The notes below the pieces were generated by a model, which made no database searches, was not told where the DNA came from, and worked only from the letters and a program-made list of their open reading frames with translations. 64,000 bases of DNA from Gaoshiqia hydrogeniformans (GTDB lineage Bacteria > Bacteroidota > Bacteroidia > Bacteroidales > Prolixibacteraceae): contig NZ_CP186334.1 in assembly GCF_049347105.1 (NCBI RefSeq), positions 3,720,001 to 3,784,000 on the forward strand, in the 5' to 3' direction. Position numbers and translations under genes: made by a program. Below, piece after piece: positions 19,372-28,627 of the stretch (positions within the stretch are counted from its first letter, which is position 1; each line of letters opens with the position of its first letter).

Positions 19372-22236
19372 ATGAAAAGTAAGAGGATATATCTAAGTTT
19401 ATTCGCCGGCGTACTGTTTGCAGCATGTTCCGTGCCGCAATACCATTTAACAGAAGATGGCGTTATTTTAAGCCTCAGGCAGGAAAATAAGTCAGAAGCC
19501 AATAAGCTTCGGTTGCAGGTGTTGAGTGACGAAATAATCCGCGTGTCGGCAACTCCTGATAATGATTTCACAAAGGATTCAAGCCTGATCATCGTTCCCG
19601 GTATTCAACCGGCGCCTTTTGAGGTGGAGGATGCAGGCGATTCGCTCCTGTTGAGCACGGCCCGACTGACCGTATCGGTTTCGAAGTTTGACGGAGGGGT
19701 GAAGTTTAAAGACAAAAACGGCGGTGTAATCCTGGCCGAAAAACCGGGTGGCGGCAGAACATTTATCCCGGTTGAGGTTGAAGGGACAAAAGGCTATTCC
19801 GTCCGGCAATTGTTCGACTCACCTGCTGATGAGGCTTTTTACGGGTTGGGACAACATCAATCAGATGAATTCAACTACAAAGGAAAAAGCGAAGAACTTT
19901 TTCAATACAATACAAAAGTTGCCGTGCCTTTTATCGTTTCCAACAAAAATTACGGGCTTTTATGGGACAGCTATTCGTTAAGCCGTTTTGGTGATAGCCG
20001 CGAATACAAACAATTAAACCGGGCCTTTCAACTCTATAATAAAAAAGGGGAGCGTGGCAGCCTGACAGGCACTTACCAACGGTGGAACGGAGATTTGCAG
20101 CAACTGGTACGCGCGGAAGATTCGCTTTATTTTGAAGACATTAAGACGATCAGGAACTTACCGGAGAATTTCCCTCTAAAAGAGGCGAACGTGACGTATG
20201 AAGGAGAGATTGAGGCATCGCAAAGCGGAACCTACCGTTTCATTTTGTATTACGCCGGGTATATAAAGGTTTATCTGAATAATGAGCTGGTGGTGGCTGA
20301 ACGTTGGCGGACAGCATGGAACCCGAACACCTACAAATTTACGTTTGAACTAGAGGCAGGCAAACGAGTGCCTTTGCGTGTTGAGTGGAAGCCCGACGGC
20401 GGAAGGTCGTACTGCGGTTTGCGCGTTCAAACCCCTCAACCCGACGAGGAGCAAAACAGCCAGGTTTGGTGGAGCGAGATGAATAAGAAACTGGATTACT
20501 ATTTCGTGTATGGCGATTCGATGGATGAGATCGTCAAGGGCTACCGCAGCCTGACCGGGAAGTCGCAGGTAATGCCCAAATGGGCTATGGGTTTCTGGCA
20601 AAGCCGCGAACGTTATAAATCCCAGGATGAGATTTTGGGTGCACTGAAAGAATTCAGAAAAAGGAAATTTCCTATTGATAACATCGTACTGGACTGGAAC
20701 TATTGGCCGGAGAATGCCTGGGGGAGCCATGATTTTGACGAAAGCCGTTTCCCCGACCCAAAGGCAATGGTCGATTCAATCCACGCCATGAACGGCAAAA
20801 TGATGATTTCGGTATGGCCGAAGTTTTATGCGACCACCGAACATTTCAGAGAATTTGATGAAAGAGGTTGGATGTACCAACAGGCGGTAAAAGACAGCAT
20901 TCGCGACTGGGTAGGCCCCGGGTATGTAGGCTCGTTTTACGATGCCTATTCAGCAGGCGCCCGGAAACTGTTTTGGAACCAGATCTACGAGAAATTGTAC
21001 CCCTTAGGCATTGATGCCTGGTGGATGGACGCCAGCGAGCCGAATGTACTCGACTGTACCGACATGGAATACCGCAAGGCCTTGTGCGGACCAACTGCTC
21101 TGGGGCCTTCTGCGGAATATTTCAATACCTATGCGCTCATGAACGCTGAAGCTATTTACAACGGACAACGCGATGTCGATCCGGATAAACGGGTTTTCCT
21201 GCTTACCAGATCCGGTTTTGCCGGCTTGCAGCGGTATTCAACGGCAACCTGGAGCGGCGATATCGGCACACGCTGGGAAGATATGAAGGCCCAGATTTCT
21301 GCCGGCTTAAATTTCGCCATAAGTGGCATTCCCTACTGGACCATGGATATTGGCGGCTTCTGTGTTGAAGACCGTTATGTTGCCGGGCAAGCAGAGTACA
21401 ACAAAAGCGGAAAAGAAAATGCCGGTTACAAAGAATGGCGTGAGCTGAATACCCGCTGGTACCAATTCGGAGCGTTTGCACCCTTATACCGTTCGCACGG
21501 GCAGTACCCATTCCGCGAAGTTTGGAACATTGCCCCGAAGGGACATCCGGCTTATAATTCTATTTTGTATTATACCAACCTGCGTTACAGGCTGATGCCA
21601 TACATTTATACCATGGCCGGCATGACTTATTTCAACGATTACACCATGATGAGGCCATTGGTTATGGATTTTTCAGCAGATAAAAAAGTTGAAAATATTG
21701 GCGACCAGTTTATGTTTGGCCCTTCCCTGATGGTATGCCCGGTTTATGCCTACGGGGCCCGCGACCGCGAAGTCTATTTTCCGGAAGGGACAAATTGGTA
21801 CGATTTCTATACCGGACAACATATCAAAGGCGGGCAAAAGTTGAAAGTAGATGCCCCTTACGAACGGATTCCCTTGTACATCCGCGAAGGCGCCATCATC
21901 CCGATTGGCCCTGAAATACAATACACCGATGAAAAACCGGCCGATGAGATTGTGCTGTATGTCTATCGCGGGCAGTATGGCTCATTCACCCTCTATGAGG
22001 ACGAGGGCGTCAACTACAATTACGAGAAAGGCGCCTACTCAAATATCCCCTTCAGTTACAACGATGTGGAAGGAACGCTGACAATCGGTGACCGGCAAGG
22101 CGAATTTGACGGGATGCTGAAAGAGCGTACGTTCGTGATTGTACCGGTAAGCTGCGACAAAGCCCTGGGGTTTAAATTCGATGCCACAGGTCAACGGGTG
22201 AAATATGACGGGCGCAGGCAAACCATCAAATTATGA
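19372..22236 (+). CDS. GH31 alpha-xylosidase-type enzyme with inserted PA14 domain, lipoprotein
   Basis: This 954-residue lipoprotein has the lipobox FAAC with Cys19. An N-terminal GH31 sandwich is interrupted by a PA14 domain (about 220-350; GTYRFILYYAGYIKVYLNN, VPLRVEWKPDGGRSYCGLRV). The barrel starts near 395 (MPKWAMGFWQSRERYKSQDEI). Its nucleophile is D553 in WWMDASEPN and its acid/base is D630 in WSGDIGTRW. C-terminal sandwiches contain YEDEGVNYNYEKG. PA14-bearing GH31 proteins of this length include the alpha-xylosidases of Bacteroides xyloglucan loci, which remove non-reducing alpha-1,6-xylose. I infer the same role here. It is the strongest single pointer to a xyloglucan-like substrate in region 1. 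Confidence 0.9.
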   Translation: MKSKRIYLSLFAGVLFAACSVPQYHLTEDGVILSLRQENKSEANKLRLQVLSDEIIRVSATPDNDFTKDSSLIIVPGIQPAPFEVEDAGDSLLLSTARLTVSVSKFDGGVKFKDKNGGVILAEKPGGGRTFIPVEVEGTKGYSVRQLFDSPADEAFYGLGQHQSDEFNYKGKSEELFQYNTKVAVPFIVSNKNYGLLWDSYSLSRFGDSREYKQLNRAFQLYNKKGERGSLTGTYQRWNGDLQQLVRAEDSLYFEDIKTIRNLPENFPLKEANVTYEGEIEASQSGTYRFILYYAGYIKVYLNNELVVAERWRTAWNPNTYKFTFELEAGKRVPLRVEWKPDGGRSYCGLRVQTPQPDEEQNSQVWWSEMNKKLDYYFVYGDSMDEIVKGYRSLTGKSQVMPKWAMGFWQSRERYKSQDEILGALKEFRKRKFPIDNIVLDWNYWPENAWGSHDFDESRFPDPKAMVDSIHAMNGKMMISVWPKFYATTEHFREFDERGWMYQQAVKDSIRDWVGPGYVGSFYDAYSAGARKLFWNQIYEKLYPLGIDAWWMDASEPNVLDCTDMEYRKALCGPTALGPSAEYFNTYALMNAEAIYNGQRDVDPDKRVFLLTRSGFAGLQRYSTATWSGDIGTRWEDMKAQISAGLNFAISGIPYWTMDIGGFCVEDRYVAGQAEYNKSGKENAGYKEWRELNTRWYQFGAFAPLYRSHGQYPFREVWNIAPKGHPAYNSILYYTNLRYRLMPYIYTMAGMTYFNDYTMMRPLVMDFSADKKVENIGDQFMFGPSLMVCPVYAYGARDREVYFPEGTNWYDFYTGQHIKGGQKLKVDAPYERIPLYIREGAIIPIGPEIQYTDEKPADEIVLYVYRGQYGSFTLYEDEGVNYNYEKGAYSNIPFSYNDVEGTLTIGDRQGEFDGMLKERTFVIVPVSCDKALGFKFDATGQRVKYDGRRQTIKL

Positions 22237-22360
22237 CTGACATAGAATATAGAAGAAAAGAAAGCTAATGGAACGAGCATGATTGAGCCAAGCACAAGCT
22301 GGAATGGAAATCTTGGCTATGCGAGTTTTATCCGACCATTAAAAAACAAATTATTTACGA

Positions 22361-24544
22361 ATGAAAACAATTTTTTTGAAAACGCTTGCTCTGGCGCTTT
22401 TGGCTTTCGGAGTGGCACAGGCTCAGAAACCCCTTGTAAAAAAGGACATTCAGGAGCAAAAGATACAGTCTTTAATAAAAAAAATGACGATTCAGGAGAA
22501 AGTCGGCCTTCTGCACGCCAACTCCAAGTTTTATGTGTCCGGTGTCGAACGGCTGGGCATTCCCGAATGGGCTTTGTCTGATGGCCCCCACGGGGTACGG
22601 GCAGAAATTAACCGCCACGATTGGGCTTATGCCGGCTGGACGAATGATTCTTCGACATGTTTCCCTCCGGGAACAGCCCTGGCCGCCAGTTGGAATCCGG
22701 AACTGGCTTATGAGCGTGGACTTGTTTTAGGGGATGAAGCCCGTTTTCGAAAAAAAGACGTTTTGCTCGGCCCGGGGGTGAATATTATCCGTACGCCGCT
22801 TTGCGGCCGGAACTTCGAGTACATGAGCGAAGACCCGGTTCTAATCTCGGCGATGGCTGTTCCATATATTAAAGCCCTTCAGTCAAAAGATGTTGCGGCC
22901 AGTGTTAAACATTGGTTGGCCAACAACCAGGAAGATCATCGTACCAGTGTTGATGTAACGATGAGCGAACGGGCTTTGCGCGAAATCTACCTGCCCGGCT
23001 TCAAAGCTTCAATTGTTGAGGGCGGATCACTGACCGTAATGGCTGCCTACAACAAATTTCGGGGCGACTGGTGTTCTGAGAATGAATACCTTAATCGTGA
23101 TGTTCTGCGCAAGGAGTTTGGGTTTGACGGGGTGTTGATGACCGATTGGGATGCGGCCCACAGTACCGTAAAAGCCGCATTGGCCGGGCTCGACCTTGAA
23201 ATGGGGACTGATAAAAAAGATTACAACGAATGGTATTTTGCCAATCCGTTGATTAAGGCGGTCGAAGAAGGAAAAGTGCCGATGGCGGTTGTGGATGAGA
23301 AAGTTGCCAATGTACTTCGCGTGATGATGAAAACAAAAGTGCTGGGCGATGTTAAGTCCCGTGTGAAAGGCGTAATGAACACCCCCGAACACCAGCAGGC
23401 AGCTTACAATTCGGCAGCCGAGGCGGCTGTTCTGCTTCAAAACAATAACGGCTTACTTCCCCTCGACTTCAAGAAACTGAAATCAGTTGCTGTAATTGGT
23501 GATAATGCCACGCGGAAACATTGCGGCGGCGGGTTAAGTTCCGAAATCAAAGCCTTATACGAAGTAACACCTATCGAAGCAATCCAAAGTAAATTTGGCA
23601 ATAACGTAACGATCAATTTTGCCCGGGGATACGAAAAGCAATCCAGCTTCATGGAAGGGAGCAATGCCGGGCAATCAAACACGGATCGCGTGGACTGGGA
23701 GTTGATCGACGAGGCGGTCGAGGCTGCTAAAAAGTCAGACGTGGCCATCATATTCGGTGGGTTAAACCACGACTTTGATACCGAATCGTTCGACAGGCAA
23801 CACATGAGGTTGCCTTACGGTCAGGAGACGCTGATCCGTGAGGTGGCCAAAGCTAACCCGAAAACCGTTGTGGTCATCATTGCAGGTTCCCCGCTTGAAC
23901 TGGGGGGCATCGTTTACCGTGTTCCCGCTGTTCTGTGGGCATGGTTTGGCGGCATGGAGGCAGGAAACGCTGTCGCCGACATTCTGAGCGGAAACGTAAA
24001 CCCCTCCGGGAAAATGCCGTTCACATTGCCTGTTTCATTGGAGCAATCCCCGGCACATGCTTTGGGTAATTTCCCGGGCCGTGACGAGAAGGTAAACTAC
24101 GAAGAGGACATTATGATCGGTTACCGCTGGTTCGACACGAAGAAGATAGCTCCTCAGTTTCCTTTCGGATACGGGCTGTCTTATACCGACTTTGAGTTGG
24201 GTGCACTTTCATCAGATCAATCGACTTATGAAAAAGATGACGTGGTCAGTGTGACATTTACCGTAAAAAACACAGGTTCACGGTATGGCGCTGAGGTCGC
24301 CCAGTTGTATGTCAGCGACCCGGTATGTACCGTATTGCGCCCGGCCAAAGAGTTAAAGGCCTTTGAAAAGGTATTTTTGCAACCGGGTGATTCCAAAACC
24401 GTTGAACTGAGTGTGAAGGTTGCCGATCTTGCTTTTTATGATGAAGCGATAAAAGACTGGAACGTGGAGGCGGGTGACTTTATCCTGCAATTGGGTAATT
24501 CATCGGGTAATATCTCCCAGGAGCTAAGAATAACGGTAAGGTGA
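22361..24544 (+). CDS. GH3 beta-glucosidase/beta-xylosidase-type enzyme
   Basis: This 727-residue protein has a signal peptide ending AQAQ. The GH3 N-domain contains LSDGPHGVR, KHWLANNQE and the nucleophile D262 in VLMTDWDA. The alpha/beta sandwich domain (about 345-550) carries the GHD/ESFDR-type acid/base loop, and a fibronectin-III-like C-domain starts near 600 (FTVKNTGSRYGAEVAQLYV). The family removes terminal beta-glucose or beta-xylose. In a xyloglucan-like pathway it would clear backbone glucose after alpha-xylosidase action. The TGA at 24542-24544 overlaps an upstream in-frame ATG of the next frame, but the likely GH97 start is 24598. Confidence 0.92.
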   Translation: MKTIFLKTLALALLAFGVAQAQKPLVKKDIQEQKIQSLIKKMTIQEKVGLLHANSKFYVSGVERLGIPEWALSDGPHGVRAEINRHDWAYAGWTNDSSTCFPPGTALAASWNPELAYERGLVLGDEARFRKKDVLLGPGVNIIRTPLCGRNFEYMSEDPVLISAMAVPYIKALQSKDVAASVKHWLANNQEDHRTSVDVTMSERALREIYLPGFKASIVEGGSLTVMAAYNKFRGDWCSENEYLNRDVLRKEFGFDGVLMTDWDAAHSTVKAALAGLDLEMGTDKKDYNEWYFANPLIKAVEEGKVPMAVVDEKVANVLRVMMKTKVLGDVKSRVKGVMNTPEHQQAAYNSAAEAAVLLQNNNGLLPLDFKKLKSVAVIGDNATRKHCGGGLSSEIKALYEVTPIEAIQSKFGNNVTINFARGYEKQSSFMEGSNAGQSNTDRVDWELIDEAVEAAKKSDVAIIFGGLNHDFDTESFDRQHMRLPYGQETLIREVAKANPKTVVVIIAGSPLELGGIVYRVPAVLWAWFGGMEAGNAVADILSGNVNPSGKMPFTLPVSLEQSPAHALGNFPGRDEKVNYEEDIMIGYRWFDTKKIAPQFPFGYGLSYTDFELGALSSDQSTYEKDDVVSVTFTVKNTGSRYGAEVAQLYVSDPVCTVLRPAKELKAFEKVFLQPGDSKTVELSVKVADLAFYDEAIKDWNVEAGDFILQLGNSSGNISQELRITVR

Positions 24545-24597
24545 TTGTTGAAATGAAATCAAAAATCGGGCTAACGCACAAAAAACATTCAACTACC

Positions 24598-26601
24598 ATG
24601 ATTAAGAAACTTCTTTTTCCTGCCATTTTATTAGCTGTATGCATAGCATGCCAACCTAAAACTGAACCGCTTGTTTACGAATTGACATCTCCCAACGGGG
24701 CAAACAAAATTCAATTTGAATTAAAAAACGGCCAACCCGGATACTCGGTAAGCCAATCCGATTTACAGATACTGTTTCTGTCAAAACTGGGGTTTGTATT
24801 TTGCAACCAGGACTCGTTGTATTCCGGACTGGAAATAAAAGACATGCAGACCTCGTCATTTAACGAAACCTGGGAGCAAGTCTGGGGCGAAAAACATTTT
24901 ATCCGGAACCATTACAATCAGCTTTCGGTTACACTGCAGGAGAAGACCGGGAAAAAACGCCGGTTCGAGATACAGTTCCGCGCTTTCGATGACGGTATTG
25001 CTTTCCGGTATGTTTATCCTGAGCAAGCTGGATCGGACAGCTTATTCATTTTCGATGAACTTACCGAGTTTAACCTGAAAGATGATGGCAATGCCTGGTG
25101 GATACCCGCTTATCGCGATAACCGGTACGAATACTTGTTCACCAAATCGCCTGTGAGTGAATTGGATACTGTTCATACCCCGTTGAGCATTGAAAGCGAC
25201 AATGGCTTGTTTCTTAGTCTTCATGAGGCGGATCTGGTTGATTATGCCAGCATGACGCTTGCCCACACTTCAGGGACCAAGCTGAAATGCGACCTGGTAC
25301 CCTGGTCTGACGGGGTGAAAGTAAAAACGAAAGCCCCGTTCCAAACACCCTGGAGAACACTTCAAATTGGCCGCACGCCGGGCGACCTGGTTACATCGTA
25401 CCTGATCCTGAACCTGAACGAACCCAATAAACTGGAAGATACGAGTTGGATACGCCCATCGAAATACATGGGCATCTGGTGGGGAATGCACATCGGGAAA
25501 TATACCTTTTGGGAAAGTCCCAAACAGGGGGCAACAACCGAAAATGCAAAAGAATATATCGACTTTGCAGCGAAAAATGGCATCGACCGGCTGCTGATTG
25601 AAGGCTGGAACAAGGGCTGGACCCCGCAATGGTACGAAAACGCGATGCACATGTTCAGCTTTACCGAATGTGCCGATGGTTTCGATATTGAAAAAGTTGT
25701 TGAGTACGGAAATTCGAAAGGCGTCAAACTAATCGGTTACCACGAAACAGGCTCAAACCTGATCAACTATCTCGATCAAATTGACGAAGGTATGGCGCTT
25801 TACCGGAAACTGGGCATGCACGACATCAAAATTGGCCAGGTAGGGTCGCGCCTTAACATGAAAGAGTGGCATCACGGACAGTTTGGCGTAAACTACTACC
25901 GCTATGTGTTGGAAAAAGCCGCAGAACACCAGCTGGCAGTCAATTTTCATGAGCCGATAAAAGACACCGGCGAACGGAGAGCCTATCCGAACATGATGGC
26001 CCGCGAAGGGGCCCGCGGGCAGGAATACGACGCATGGAGCGAAGGAAATCCGCCCTCGCACATGTGTATATTGCCGTTTACCCGTTTGCTTGCCGGACCA
26101 ATGGATTTTACTCCCGGAATTTTCGACGTGGATACCAAACAGGGATACGGGCGTAAAGTACACAGTACGGTAGCCAAACAACTGTCGTACTATGTCATCC
26201 TTTATTCCCCCATACAGATGCTGGCCGACCTTCCTTCGAATTACGAAGGCAAACCGGAATTCAAATTTTTACTGGATGTTCCGGTTGACTGGGAAGATAC
26301 CAACGTGCTGAATGGCGAAATTGGCGAATACATCACCGTGGCAAGGAAAGACCGCCACAGCGATAACTGGTTTCTTGGGAGCATGACCAACGAAGAAGCC
26401 CGGCAGCTACCTGTTAGCCTGTCATTCCTGGATGAGGGGGCCGAATATACAGCAACCATTTATGCCGACGCTCCCGGGACAGGCTATGAACACAAGCCGA
26501 TGGCCGTTGAAATAACTGTTCAAACAGTCCAATCAACCGATACGCTTCAACTAAGCCTGGGAGAAGGGGGAGGTTGCGCGATCAGTTTTATGAAAAAGTA
26601 A
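24598..26601 (+). CDS. GH97 alpha-glucosidase/alpha-galactosidase, lipoprotein
   Basis: A 667-residue lipoprotein from 24598. This start puts a lipobox (CIACQ) right after a hydrophobic core, whereas an in-frame ATG at 24541 would add 19 polar residues before it. N-terminal sandwich signatures include LTSPNG and RYVYPEQ. The GH97 barrel follows (GIWWGMHIGKYTFW, DRLLIEGWNKGW, EGARGQEYDAW), then a C-terminal sandwich. GH97 contains inverting alpha-glucosidases (SusB) and retaining alpha-galactosidases. The retained E383 in the YHET loop resembles the SusB base, which points to the inverting glucosidase group, but that is inference from memory of the family. The glucose- or galactose-cleaving role is therefore open. 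Confidence 0.88.
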   Translation: MIKKLLFPAILLAVCIACQPKTEPLVYELTSPNGANKIQFELKNGQPGYSVSQSDLQILFLSKLGFVFCNQDSLYSGLEIKDMQTSSFNETWEQVWGEKHFIRNHYNQLSVTLQEKTGKKRRFEIQFRAFDDGIAFRYVYPEQAGSDSLFIFDELTEFNLKDDGNAWWIPAYRDNRYEYLFTKSPVSELDTVHTPLSIESDNGLFLSLHEADLVDYASMTLAHTSGTKLKCDLVPWSDGVKVKTKAPFQTPWRTLQIGRTPGDLVTSYLILNLNEPNKLEDTSWIRPSKYMGIWWGMHIGKYTFWESPKQGATTENAKEYIDFAAKNGIDRLLIEGWNKGWTPQWYENAMHMFSFTECADGFDIEKVVEYGNSKGVKLIGYHETGSNLINYLDQIDEGMALYRKLGMHDIKIGQVGSRLNMKEWHHGQFGVNYYRYVLEKAAEHQLAVNFHEPIKDTGERRAYPNMMAREGARGQEYDAWSEGNPPSHMCILPFTRLLAGPMDFTPGIFDVDTKQGYGRKVHSTVAKQLSYYVILYSPIQMLADLPSNYEGKPEFKFLLDVPVDWEDTNVLNGEIGEYITVARKDRHSDNWFLGSMTNEEARQLPVSLSFLDEGAEYTATIYADAPGTGYEHKPMAVEITVQTVQSTDTLQLSLGEGGGCAISFMKK

Positions 26602-26641
26602 CCCGTTAAAAAAGCTGTTCAGACAAGCTTTTTGTTAAAAG

Positions 26642-28594
26642 ATGAAGATGAAAATACAAACCCCGGTTTTGATTACACTTTTTGCCGTAATCTTTTTCCA
26701 GTCTGTGTGTATGGCACAGATTAAGTTGCCCAAGGTATTTGGCGAAAACATGGTTTTACAAAGGGATACTAAAATTCCCGTTTGGGGAGATGCCGCCCCC
26801 CGAGCAATTGTCATTGCCGAACTGGGCCCGGCGCGTGCAACTGCACAAGCCGGTTTGGACGGAAAATGGATGGTGCATTTCCCCAAATTGAAGGCAGGCG
26901 GCCCATATTCGCTTAAAATATACGAGGATGCAAAACCTGAACAGGCAGTCGAACTTAAAAATGTACTTATTGGTGATGTTTGGGTGGCTTCAGGGCAATC
27001 AAACATGGAGTGGGAGGTACAACAAGCATACGATGCAAAAAACGAAGTCGCCAAAGCAGATTATCCGCAAATACGTCTGATTAACGTGGGCCACGACGTT
27101 AAATTTGCCACTCAGGAGGATATCGTTTCGGGGCAATGGAAAATATGCGATTCTCTCAATGTGGCACAATTTTCGGCGGTGGCCTATTATTTCGCTCGTA
27201 AAATCCATCACGACCACTGTGTACCAGTCGGTATTATCCAAAGTACCTGGGGAGGTACCCCGGTTGAGGCGTGGACCAGTCGCGACATGCTGCTTACCTC
27301 GCCAATTTCCAAATCGAGGGTGGAGGCCAACGACACCATCACTGCGGCCCATTTCGAAATGGATAAGAAAAACCATGCCCGTTATTGGGAAATTGTGCTT
27401 TCCCCCCAAGACAATAACGACAAAACCGTCACTTTGCCTGAGTATGACGATACGGGATGGGCTACCGTTGAAATGCCTAATCTGATTAAGGAGTTTGGCA
27501 TTGGCTCTTACGAAGGGGTGATATGGATGCGGAAAAAAGTTATTGTTCCGGAATCGCTTACCGGCAAACCCCTCACATTGGAACTGGGACACCCCGAGAT
27601 GAATTATTCGCTCTATTTCAATGGTTCCGAAATATGTAAGTCGGTTTGGAACGCCAGCCCTACACATCGGTACAACATACCTGCCGGGTTGGTGAAGAGT
27701 GGCGAAAACACGGTTGCCATCCGAATGGCGATGTTATGGGGCGGTGGCGGTATCACCTCCGAGAAAGAGTCCATTTACATCACCGACGGTGATACAAAAA
27801 TCCCCTTGGCCGGCAAATGGTTATTCAACCCAAACATCGAACCTGCTGTGCCAAAAATCAATAATTTTCAGCATAGGCCCGAAGGGTTGTTCAATGCCAT
27901 GATAAATCCTGTCATCCCATACGGGGTAAAGGGTTTTATATGGTACCAAGGCGAATCCAACGATTGGGAAGCCTATAATTACCGTAAGCTTTTCCCGATG
28001 CTGATAACCGACTGGCGCCAACGCTGGGGCATGAGTAACTTGCCGTTTCTGTACGTGCAGTTGGCCAATTTCAAAAGTGTTAAACCCGTACCCGCCGAAA
28101 GCGAGTGGGCCGAACTGCGCGAAGCCCAAACACTCACCTTATCGCAGCCAAACACGGGAATGGCCTGCATCATCGATATTGGCGAAGCCGGCAACATCCA
28201 TCCTGCCAACAAACAGGAGGTAGGCCGCCGTTTGGCCTTGGTTGCCAACCAAAAAGTTTATGGCAAAAAAATCATTGCGTCAGGTCCGATGTACAAAAGC
28301 TATAAAATAAAAGGCGACAAAGTCAGAATCAGCTTTACACGCATAGGTTCTGGCTTGTCGGCTTTAAACGGACAAGTGGACGGTTTTGCCATTGCCGGCG
28401 ATGACAAACAATTCCATTGGGCAAAAGCCGTCATCGAAGGGAACGAAGTGGTTGTTTATTCCGACAAAGTAGCTAAACCTGTGGCTGTACGATATGCCTG
28501 GGCCGACAACCCGGTGTGCAACCTGATCAATTCCGAAGGTTTGCCTGCCGTTCCTTTCCGCACAGACGAATGGAAAGGGCTTACCCAAAAATGA
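26642..28594 (+). CDS. SASA-type acetylesterase with inserted jelly-roll domain
   Basis: This 650-residue exported protein has a signal peptide ending CMAQ. It shows the sialate O-acetylesterase-type catalytic pattern: GQSNMEW with S120, TWGGTPVEAW, and YQGESN near 435. The C-terminal catalytic half contains IIDIGEAGNIHP with the Asp/His pair region. Residues about 245-395 form an inserted galactose-binding-like jelly roll (VIWMRKKVIVPESL, LYFNGSEI). The family name reflects sialate esterase, but in plant-polysaccharide loci such enzymes deacetylate xyloglucan or xylan. There is no sialidase nearby, so I favour a hemicellulose acetylesterase role. It lies 40 bases after the GH97 gene. Confidence 0.88.
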   Translation: MKMKIQTPVLITLFAVIFFQSVCMAQIKLPKVFGENMVLQRDTKIPVWGDAAPRAIVIAELGPARATAQAGLDGKWMVHFPKLKAGGPYSLKIYEDAKPEQAVELKNVLIGDVWVASGQSNMEWEVQQAYDAKNEVAKADYPQIRLINVGHDVKFATQEDIVSGQWKICDSLNVAQFSAVAYYFARKIHHDHCVPVGIIQSTWGGTPVEAWTSRDMLLTSPISKSRVEANDTITAAHFEMDKKNHARYWEIVLSPQDNNDKTVTLPEYDDTGWATVEMPNLIKEFGIGSYEGVIWMRKKVIVPESLTGKPLTLELGHPEMNYSLYFNGSEICKSVWNASPTHRYNIPAGLVKSGENTVAIRMAMLWGGGGITSEKESIYITDGDTKIPLAGKWLFNPNIEPAVPKINNFQHRPEGLFNAMINPVIPYGVKGFIWYQGESNDWEAYNYRKLFPMLITDWRQRWGMSNLPFLYVQLANFKSVKPVPAESEWAELREAQTLTLSQPNTGMACIIDIGEAGNIHPANKQEVGRRLALVANQKVYGKKIIASGPMYKSYKIKGDKVRISFTRIGSGLSALNGQVDGFAIAGDDKQFHWAKAVIEGNEVVVYSDKVAKPVAVRYAWADNPVCNLINSEGLPAVPFRTDEWKGLTQK

Positions 28595-28627
28595 AAGAAT
28601 AATTCGTAGTAACTTAAAACGCTAAAT

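Noticed and set aside
26642..28594. SASA-type esterase as evidence for sialic acid use
   Set aside because: There is no sialidase, sialic acid lyase or transporter in the window; the family also deacetylates plant glycans.
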